This document shows positions 5,492 through 12,195 of a stretch of 13,869 nucleotides of DNA, in pieces. This stretch comes from Fusobacterium_C sp036516095. Lineage in GTDB: Bacteria; Fusobacteriota; Fusobacteriia; Fusobacteriales; Fusobacteriaceae. Positions within the stretch are counted from its first letter, which is position 1; each line of letters starts with the position of its first letter. The DNA lies in contig NZ_DATBUM010000207.1 in the NCBI RefSeq assembly GCF_036516095.1, forward strand, positions 1 through 13,869, written 5' to 3'. Position numbers and translations under genes: made by a program. The notes under the pieces were generated by a model. The model was not told the origin of the DNA. It worked only from the letters and a program-made list of their open reading frames with translations, and did not search any database.

Positions 5492-6788
5492 AAGAGTAGC
5501 TTTCTATACTTTGGGTTGCAAGGTAAATCAGTATGAAAGTGAAAGTATCAAGAATCAGTTGTTACAAAAGGGCTATGAAGAAGTGGAATTTGAAACGACA
5601 GCAGATGTCTATATTGTGAATTCTTGTACGGTTACGAGTATTGCCGATCGAAAAACCAGAAATATCTTGAGAAGAGCAAAAAAGCAAAATCCCTTGGGAA
5701 AAGTGATTGTAACAGGTTGTTATGCGGAAACCAATCGAAAAGATTTGCTGGAAATGGAAGAAATCGACTTTGTGATTGGAAATAAAGATAAAAATGCAGT
5801 AGCAAACTTTGTGCAGGAAATTCACAACCAGGAAAGAGAAGAGCCTGAAGAGAGTATTTTCCAAGAAAAAGAATATCAGGAATATGAATTTGCAACCTTC
5901 CGAGAGATGACTAGAGCCTATGTGAAAATACAGGATGGATGTAATGAGTTTTGTTCCTATTGTAAAATTCCTTTTGCCAGAGGGAGAAGTCGTTCCAGAA
6001 GACCGGAGAAAGTGTTGGAAGAAATTGATAAATTACTACTGGAGGGCTTTCGAGAAATTATTTTAATTGGAATTAACTTGGGGGATTATGGAAAAGATTT
6101 GAAGGAAGAAATCAATTTTGAAGACTTGGTAAGAAAAATTTTAAAGAAAAATTTGTTACAGAGAGTTCGAATCGGTTCTGTGTATCCGGATCGAATTACG
6201 GAATCTTTCATGACTTTATTTGATCACCCTAAAATGATGCCTCATTTACATATTTCTTTACAATCCTGCGATGACACGGTGTTGAGAAATATGAGAAGAA
6301 ACTATGGAAAAGACGTCATCTTAAAGGCTTTATTTTCTTTGAGAAAAAAAGTGCCTATGATGGAGTACACGGCGGATGTAATTGTAGGTTTTCCCGGTGA
6401 AACAGAAGAAATGTTTCAAAATACCTATGATAGTTTAGAGAAAATAGGATTTTCTCATCTTCATATTTTTCCATATTCTGATCGAGAGGGGACAAGTGCT
6501 TCTAGAATGGATCATAAAATTGAATCCGGAGTAAAGAGAGAAAGAGTCGGTATTTTAGAAAATTTACAAAAAAAGATTGAAGAAGATAGAAGAAAATACT
6601 ATCTTGGAAAAAGATTGGAAGTGTTGATTGAGGAAGAAAAAGATGGATATTGGTGGGGATACAGCCCTAATTACCTCAGAGTGAAGATAAAAGGGAAAAA
6701 TCTTTCTATAAATTCAATGGTACAAGTGAAAATAGAGCAAATGGAGAAAGGAGTTTTGGTAGCTTATGAATATGCGAAAAGTCTATAA
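5478..6788 (+). CDS. mtaB: tRNA t6A37 methylthiotransferase MtaB
   Basis: The 436-residue radical-SAM enzyme converts t6A to ms2t6A at position 37 of ANN-decoding tRNAs, stabilising codon pairing. The N-terminal UPF0004 domain has Cys14 (LGCKVNQYES), Cys50 (NSCTV) and Cys81 (TGCYAE), expected ligands of the auxiliary [4Fe-4S] cluster. The radical-SAM motif CNEFCSYC supplies Cys155, Cys159 and Cys162. Radical-SAM barrel motifs such as YTADVIVGFPGETEEMF follow, and the last ~60 residues fit a TRAM RNA-binding domain. The LGCKVNQYES form and the length indicate MtaB rather than MiaB or RimO. It overlaps rsmE at its start and the next gene by 23 bases at its end. Needing two Fe-S clusters, it is a plausible beneficiary of the nearby Rrf2 regulator (inference). 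Confidence 0.5.
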   Translation: MNSNKRVAFYTLGCKVNQYESESIKNQLLQKGYEEVEFETTADVYIVNSCTVTSIADRKTRNILRRAKKQNPLGKVIVTGCYAETNRKDLLEMEEIDFVIGNKDKNAVANFVQEIHNQEREEPEESIFQEKEYQEYEFATFREMTRAYVKIQDGCNEFCSYCKIPFARGRSRSRRPEKVLEEIDKLLLEGFREIILIGINLGDYGKDLKEEINFEDLVRKILKKNLLQRVRIGSVYPDRITESFMTLFDHPKMMPHLHISLQSCDDTVLRNMRRNYGKDVILKALFSLRKKVPMMEYTADVIVGFPGETEEMFQNTYDSLEKIGFSHLHIFPYSDREGTSASRMDHKIESGVKRERVGILENLQKKIEEDRRKYYLGKRLEVLIEEEKDGYWWGYSPNYLRVKIKGKNLSINSMVQVKIEQMEKGVLVAYEYAKSL

Positions 6789-7728
6789 TGGAATCATTCT
6801 AGTTCTCATTGCCGTGTTGGTAATATTGTTGTATTTTAATTTTCGAGGAAATCAAATCAGTTTATCGGATCAGGATAGAATGTTGTTCATCGGAAAGAGA
6901 AATTTAGTTGCAGTCTATGAAGATAAATTGGCAGTAGATATTCCCTTTGAAATCCATACGAATAAAGATGTTACTTTTGGAGACTTGGTAAAGAAAAGGG
7001 AATATGAGGAAGTACTTAGAAAAGTAAATGATATTCTTCCTGAAAAAATTGAGAAATATGCAGTGGTAAAATATGGAGAAATTGAGTACAAGGTAAAAAA
7101 TGCAAAAAAATTACCGGAAACTACAATTGATGAGGCTCGTTATGCTTTGGCATCAAGTATTTACAGTATGTTTGATGAATTATATCGAGAAGCAAATACT
7201 GCGGACGTATTGAATCAAAATATCATTGTCGACGTATTGAATGCGAACGGCAAAGGGGGATATGCTCGAAAAACCGGAGAACTATTGGCGCAAAATCTAT
7301 CTATGAAATACAATGCAGCAAACTATGAAAAAAATCAAGAAGAAAGTTACATTATTTTAAATGATATTTCTGTAGATAAGGCAAGAGATATTGTCATGAC
7401 TTTGCCGGAAAAATATTTTAAAATTCAAGCGAAACCGGTGGTTCCAACTTTAGCGAATGTGGTTATTGTTTTAGGGAAAGAAAATAACCTTCCTTTTTCC
7501 ATTTCCATGGAAGGAACAGAAGTAAATATAAAAAAGGCTGCGTCCAATTTGAAAAAAGCAGGATATAAGGGGATTAAGACAAGTACAAAAACAGGAAATG
7601 AAAAATCTTTTATAGAATACCAAAAAGAGGATTATTTCATTGCTTACAAAATAGCAAAAATTTTAGAAATTCAAGACATGGTGGAAAAAGATTCTTTGTC
7701 CAATAAAATTGAAATTCATTTGCCATAA
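6766..7728 (+). CDS. Membrane-anchored protein with one or two LytR_C-like domains
   Basis: Encodes 320 residues. A single N-terminal membrane anchor (about 6-25, GIILVLIAVLVILLYFNF) with few charges before it predicts an extracytoplasmic body. Residues ~30-145 are unrecognised. Residues ~151-240 match the LytR C-terminal (LytR_C) pattern: IIVDVLNANGKGGYARKTGE, then YIILND and a closing NVVIVLG. Residues ~245-320 look like a second, weaker copy: KAASNLKKAGYKGIKTS, SFIEYQKEDYFIAYKIAKIL and a closing KIEIHLP. The LytR-CpsA-Psr catalytic domain is absent, so it is not a glycopolymer ligase by itself. Position between mtaB and the MreD/PBP2 genes suggests a cell-envelope role. The start at 6766 is preferred over an ATG six bases later because AAAGGAG lies 12 bases upstream. 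It overlaps mtaB by 23 bases. Confidence 0.5.
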   Translation: MNMRKVYNGIILVLIAVLVILLYFNFRGNQISLSDQDRMLFIGKRNLVAVYEDKLAVDIPFEIHTNKDVTFGDLVKKREYEEVLRKVNDILPEKIEKYAVVKYGEIEYKVKNAKKLPETTIDEARYALASSIYSMFDELYREANTADVLNQNIIVDVLNANGKGGYARKTGELLAQNLSMKYNAANYEKNQEESYIILNDISVDKARDIVMTLPEKYFKIQAKPVVPTLANVVIVLGKENNLPFSISMEGTEVNIKKAASNLKKAGYKGIKTSTKTGNEKSFIEYQKEDYFIAYKIAKILEIQDMVEKDSLSNKIEIHLP

Positions 7729-7745
7729 AGAGAGGTTATATTAGA

Positions 7746-8150
7746 ATGTGGATTTGCCTGGCATCTTTGATAGGAGTTTTTCTGGAAAACAGTTTTTTCT
7801 TTTCAGGAGAAAAAGTATTTTTTATTTCGATTCCTTTCTTTTCTTATGTTCTGTTAAAACAAAGAGGAAATACAATTCTTCCACTTTTCATTACAGTAAT
7901 TTTTGTGTCCTTACAGGGAAATAATTATTTTTCTTTTTTCTTGTATTTTCTATGCTATGGACTGATTTTCTATTTGCTGTTTCGAAATATAGAATATAAT
8001 CAAGGGACTGTGTTTTATTTGAGCATGATTGAATTGATATTTTATAGTATTTTGCAAAATTATAATTGGAATTTGTTTTATTTTATGATACACGGAATAT
8101 GTTTTTTGATTTTAAATTATTACTATTTAAGAAAATGTTATAGGGATTAA
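7746..8150 (+). CDS. Small polytopic membrane protein, probable MreD-like
   Basis: Encodes 134 very hydrophobic residues rich in Phe, Tyr, Leu and Ile, with about four to five membrane segments and almost no soluble part. There is no sharp motif. I call it MreD-like because of size, topology and position directly before the PBP2 gene, where mreD commonly sits in rod-shape operons; mreB and mreC are absent here. MreD is an integral membrane part of the elongasome. The 5' site GAGAGG is 11 bases upstream of the ATG. Its stop codon shares one base with the following ATG, a sign of coupled translation. The identity is an inference from context; a generic ECF-type or unrelated membrane protein is possible. 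Confidence 0.5.
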   Translation: MWICLASLIGVFLENSFFFSGEKVFFISIPFFSYVLLKQRGNTILPLFITVIFVSLQGNNYFSFFLYFLCYGLIFYLLFRNIEYNQGTVFYLSMIELIFYSILQNYNWNLFYFMIHGICFLILNYYYLRKCYRD

Positions 8151-9982
8151 TGATGAGAAGACAAAAAAGTGACTTTTTCTTGGGGATGGAAAATAATAGT
8201 CGTGGAAAAATTTATTTAGGAGTGATTATTATTTTTTTCTCGGTCCTTTTGATGAGAATGTTTTATTTACAGGTATTACAAGGTAAAGAATTTCGATATT
8301 TATCTGAAAAAAATCAATTTAAATTAAAAAAAATTACTTCTCCGAGAGGACAAATTTTTGACAGTACTGGAAAGTTGATTGTTACGAACGGAGTAGGTTA
8401 TCATCTTGTTTATTTACGAGAAAGAAATCATGAAGATGAGTATGTTGATGCTATTGTAGAATTGACGGGCTATGATAAGCAATATATTTTAAAAAGAATT
8501 AAATATGGAGAAATTTTTCCCTATACACGTGAGAATGTTTTGATTGAGGATTTGGAGGAGGAAAAAGCTTATAAATTGATGGAGAAAATTGTCGATTATC
8601 CATATTTGGAAGTACAGGCTTATTCTAAGAGAAAATATTTATATGATTCTGTGGCAGCACATAGTATCGGTTATGTTAAAAAAATTTCAAAAAAGGAGTA
8701 CGAGGCTCTGAAGGAAGAAGGATATACTCCGAGGGATGTTGTAGGAAAAGAAGGCTTAGAAAGACAGTATGACAGAGTGTTAAAAGGAGAAGACGGCTAT
8801 GAGTACATTGAAGTCAATGCTTTTAATAAAATTCAGAGAAAGATGGAAAGTAGAGATCCGATTCCGGGAAAAAATCTTCATCTATCTTTAAATATGGAGT
8901 TACAGCAATATATGGAAGAACAATATCGGGAAGAGGGAAGAGCAGGAGCCTTTATTGCCTTAGATGCAAAAACAGGAGAAATTATCACTTTAGTAAGCTA
9001 TCCTACTTTTTCCTTGAATATGTTCAGCTCTCAAATCAGCCAGGCAGTTTGGAATGAAATTATGAACGATAAGAGAAGACCTTTAGGAAATAAAGCAGTT
9101 GCAGGGGAATATCCACCCGGTTCTGTATTCAAAGTCATTTCTGCATTAGCGTTTTTGGAAAGCGGGATTGATCCTAAACAAAAATATTTGGATGCCACGG
9201 GATACTATCAAATTGGAAAATGGAAGTGGCGAGCTTGGAAGCGTGGAGGACATGGATTGGTCGACATGAAAAAATCCTTAGTGGAATCTGCCAATCCTTA
9301 TTATTATCGTTTGGCAGATCAAGTTGGTTATAAGCCGATTGCCGATATGGCAAAGAGATTTGGATTGGGAAGTCTCACAGGAATTGATATCCCCGGAGAA
9401 AGAGCGGGAGTTATTCCTACACCAGACTGGAAAAAGAAAAAAATAAAAGCTTCTTGGGTAAAAGGAGATAGTATTTTGATGTCCATCGGGCAAGGGTATG
9501 ACTTGGTAACTCCGTTGCAGATTGCGAAAGCTTATTCTATTATTGCAAATAAAGGTTATGCCTATTCTCCCCATTTAGTAAAGTATTTGGAAGATGTAAA
9601 AACTAAAAAACGAGAAAGAGTAATGGGGCGAAGAATGGAAGTGAAAGATTTACCCAAAGAATATTATGATATTATTAATGATGCATTGATTGCAACAGTT
9701 TCGCAGGATAATGGAACTACAAGGGTGTTAAGAAACCCCAACTATTTAGTGGCTGCCAAGAGCGGATCGGCACAAAATTCACAGTCGAAGACAACTCATG
9801 CTTGGGTAGCAGGATATTTTCCGGCAGACAATCCGGAAATTGTATTTACAGCTTTATTGACAGCAGCAGGAGGGGGAGGAGCTGTTGCAGGAGGAATGAC
9901 AAAAAAATTTATGGATAAATATGATGAAATGAAGAATCCCCCAGCAAAGATAGAAAAAACGGAGGAAACAATAAATGAATAA
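8150..9982 (+). CDS. mrdA: Penicillin-binding protein 2 (elongation transpeptidase)
   Basis: The 610-residue class B PBP cross-links peptidoglycan during side-wall growth, partnered by RodA. A short cytoplasmic N-terminus and one membrane helix (about 20-40, IYLGVIIIFFSVLLMRMFYL) are followed by the pedestal/dimerisation domain starting at SPRGQIFDSTGKLIVTN. The transpeptidase domain has Ser325-x-x-Lys328 (PPGSVFK), Ser380-Ala-Asn382 and Lys537-Ser-Gly539 (the KTG-box position, here KSG). All catalytic residues are intact. The segment VAAHSIGYVKKIS and the overall layout match PBP2/MrdA rather than FtsI. Two ATGs stand in tandem at 8150 and 8153; the second is better spaced from AGGG (8142-8145). 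It overlaps the RNase J gene by 8 bases. Confidence 0.5.
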   Translation: MMRRQKSDFFLGMENNSRGKIYLGVIIIFFSVLLMRMFYLQVLQGKEFRYLSEKNQFKLKKITSPRGQIFDSTGKLIVTNGVGYHLVYLRERNHEDEYVDAIVELTGYDKQYILKRIKYGEIFPYTRENVLIEDLEEEKAYKLMEKIVDYPYLEVQAYSKRKYLYDSVAAHSIGYVKKISKKEYEALKEEGYTPRDVVGKEGLERQYDRVLKGEDGYEYIEVNAFNKIQRKMESRDPIPGKNLHLSLNMELQQYMEEQYREEGRAGAFIALDAKTGEIITLVSYPTFSLNMFSSQISQAVWNEIMNDKRRPLGNKAVAGEYPPGSVFKVISALAFLESGIDPKQKYLDATGYYQIGKWKWRAWKRGGHGLVDMKKSLVESANPYYYRLADQVGYKPIADMAKRFGLGSLTGIDIPGERAGVIPTPDWKKKKIKASWVKGDSILMSIGQGYDLVTPLQIAKAYSIIANKGYAYSPHLVKYLEDVKTKKRERVMGRRMEVKDLPKEYYDIINDALIATVSQDNGTTRVLRNPNYLVAAKSGSAQNSQSKTTHAWVAGYFPADNPEIVFTALLTAAGGGGAVAGGMTKKFMDKYDEMKNPPAKIEKTEETINE

Positions 9983-11846
9983 ATTAGAGGATGGAAAGGG
10001 TGGATTTGACAATATTAAAAAAGCATTAAAGAATATTAAAGATGAAATAGATGAGTTAAAATCACCTAAAAAGAAAAAACAGGTAAATTTGAAAAAAGAG
10101 ACAAAGACAACTGAAAAAAAAATAGAAGTAAAAAAGGGAAATAAAAAGCTGCTTGCTAAATCTCTTCCTACAAAAAAAGAAGACAAGATGTTTGTCATTC
10201 CTTTGGGAGGATTAGAAGAAGTTGGAAAGAATATGACAGTATTACAATATAAAGATGAAATTATTGTCGTGGATGTCGGAGCGATTTTTCCGGATGAAAG
10301 TTTACCGGGAGTTGATTTGGTAATTCCGGATTTTACTTTTTTAGAAAATAATAAAGAAAAAATTAAGGGAGTGTTCATCACTCATGCTCATGAGGATCAT
10401 ATTGGAGCAATTCCCTATTTGTATGAAAAAATTGGAAAGGATATTCCAATCTATGGGGGAAAATTGACAATGGCTTTTGTGAAATCAAAATTTGATAATG
10501 TAGGACTTTCCAAAAAATTGCCAAAAATGAAGGTAGTAACCGGCAGAACAAAGGTAAAAGTGGGAAAGTATTTTAGTGTCGAATTTGTAAAGGTAACACA
10601 TTCCATTACTGATTCTTATTCTGTGTCTATCAAGTCTCCGGCGGGACATGTATTTCATACAGGGGATTTTAAGATTGATTTAACACCGGTAGACGGAGAT
10701 GGAGTTGATTTTGCAAGATTGGCAGAGTTGGGAGATGAGGGAGTTGATTTATTATTGTCTGATTCTACAAATTCGGAAGTGGAAGGATTTACTCCATCAG
10801 AAAAGAGTGTTGGAGAAGCATTTAAACAAGAATTTATGAAAGCAAGAGGACGGATTATCATTGCTGTTTTCGCTTCTCATATTCATAGAATTCAACAAAT
10901 TATTGATATTGCAGTGAAGAATCATAGAAAAATTGCCATTGACGGAAGAAGTCTGGTGAAAGTATTTGAGATTGCTCCGACGGTAGGTTGTTTAAATATT
11001 CCGGAGGGAGTTTTGGTTTCTTTAGCGGAAGTGGATAAATTAAAAGATAATAAGGTGGTCATTTTATGTACCGGAACACAAGGAGAACCTATGGCGGCAC
11101 TTTCCAGAATTGCTAAAAATATGCATAAGCATATTAAAGTCAAAGAGGGGGATACAGTAATTATTTCAGCAACTCCCATTCCCGGAAATGAAAAGGCAGC
11201 TTCCAGTAACATCAATAATTTATTAAGATTTGACGCTGAAGTTGTGTTCAAAAAAATTGCCGGAATTCATGTTTCGGGACATGGAAGCAAAGAAGAACAA
11301 AAACTGATGTTAAATTTAATTAAGCCGAAGCATTTCATGCCGGTTCACGGAGAATTGAGGATGTTAAAGGCTCATATGAAAACGGCAATGGAAACGGGTA
11401 TTGCTAAGAATGATATTTTAATTACTCAAAATGGAAATAAAATAGAAGTAACTAAAAATTATGTAAAAATCAATGGAAAAGTTACTGCCGGAGAAACCTT
11501 GGTTGACGGTTTGGGAATTGGAGATATTGGAAGTGCTGTGATTAAAGATAGACAGCAGCTTTCTCAGGACGGTATTGTTGTTGTGGCATATACTATTGAA
11601 CGAAAAACAGGAAAAATTATTGCGGGACCCGAAATTGCAACAAGAGGTTTTGTTTATATGAAGGATGCGGAGGAATTGATGAAAGAGGCATCTGACTTAT
11701 TGGAAGCGAAGATACCGTTTTCTGAAAAATATCTTCCAAAAGAATGGGGATTGTTAAAAAATAATGTCAAAGATTGTGCAGCAAAATTCTTCTATAACAA
11801 AACGAAACGAAATCCCATGATTTTACCAATTATTACAGAATTATAA
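9975..11846 (+). CDS. rnj: Ribonuclease J with lysine-rich N-terminal extension
   Basis: The 623-residue metallo-beta-lactamase/beta-CASP ribonuclease has 5'-3' exonuclease and endonuclease activity in mRNA turnover and rRNA maturation. The zinc-binding motif is His137-Ala-His139-Glu-Asp141-His142 (THAHEDH), with His209 (VTHS) and Asp231 (HTGDFKID). The beta-CASP region includes GTQGEP. HVSGHGS (His432, His436) and MPVHGE (His458) complete the site. The catalytic core begins near residue 72 (MFVIPLGGLEEVGKN). The preceding ~71 residues are an extra, very basic, low-complexity tail absent from B. subtilis RNase J1 (555 residues). GGAGGA eight bases before 9975 supports the long form; the ATG at residue 72 has no good site. 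It overlaps mrdA by 8 bases. Confidence 0.5.
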   Translation: MNKLEDGKGGFDNIKKALKNIKDEIDELKSPKKKKQVNLKKETKTTEKKIEVKKGNKKLLAKSLPTKKEDKMFVIPLGGLEEVGKNMTVLQYKDEIIVVDVGAIFPDESLPGVDLVIPDFTFLENNKEKIKGVFITHAHEDHIGAIPYLYEKIGKDIPIYGGKLTMAFVKSKFDNVGLSKKLPKMKVVTGRTKVKVGKYFSVEFVKVTHSITDSYSVSIKSPAGHVFHTGDFKIDLTPVDGDGVDFARLAELGDEGVDLLLSDSTNSEVEGFTPSEKSVGEAFKQEFMKARGRIIIAVFASHIHRIQQIIDIAVKNHRKIAIDGRSLVKVFEIAPTVGCLNIPEGVLVSLAEVDKLKDNKVVILCTGTQGEPMAALSRIAKNMHKHIKVKEGDTVIISATPIPGNEKAASSNINNLLRFDAEVVFKKIAGIHVSGHGSKEEQKLMLNLIKPKHFMPVHGELRMLKAHMKTAMETGIAKNDILITQNGNKIEVTKNYVKINGKVTAGETLVDGLGIGDIGSAVIKDRQQLSQDGIVVVAYTIERKTGKIIAGPEIATRGFVYMKDAEELMKEASDLLEAKIPFSEKYLPKEWGLLKNNVKDCAAKFFYNKTKRNPMILPIITEL

Positions 11847-11866
11847 AGAAAATGATAAGGAGAACT

Positions 11867-12172
11867 ATGAAATTAACAAGCAAACAAAGAGCATTTTTGA
11901 AAAAGAAAGCACATGAACTGAATCCTATCGTGAGAATTGGAAAAGATGGATTACAAGAGACGGTGATTGATAGTATCCTGTCTGCTATTGATTCCAGAGA
12001 ATTGATAAAAGTAAAAATTTTACAGAATTGTGAAACTGGAAAAGAAGAAATTTATCAGCAGTTATTACAAGAAACAAGGTTTCATGTTGTAGATATGATT
12101 GGTAGAACCATTATTATATTTAAAGAAAATAAAGAAAAGCCTATAATTTCTTTAGAATTAAAAAATTTATAA
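11867..12172 (+). CDS. yhbY: YhbY-type RNA-binding protein (CRS1/YhbY domain)
   Basis: Encodes 101 residues, nearly all one CRM (CRS1-YhbY) domain: MKLTSKQRAFLKKKAHELNP, the GxxG-type loop RIGKDGL, then the ELIKVKIL strand and a closing GRTIIIFKENK. Members bind pre-50S ribosomal particles and are thought to help 23S rRNA assembly. The start at 11867 has AAGGAG (11857-11862) at ideal spacing; an ATG five codons earlier at 11852 overlaps that region and is unlikely. It sits between the RNase J gene (20-base gap) and dxs (23-base gap), consistent with a role in RNA maturation. Confidence 0.5.
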   Translation: MKLTSKQRAFLKKKAHELNPIVRIGKDGLQETVIDSILSAIDSRELIKVKILQNCETGKEEIYQQLLQETRFHVVDMIGRTIIIFKENKEKPIISLELKNL

Positions 12173-12195
12173 GAGAAAGGATATAGGGGGAAAAG

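Noticed and set aside
5562..5895. Minus-strand open readings inside mtaB
   Set aside because: They lie fully within mtaB, whose conserved cysteine motifs fix the true frame.
10655..11251. Minus-strand open readings inside the RNase J gene
   Set aside because: They are the antisense of a clearly coding, motif-bearing gene and have no support of their own.
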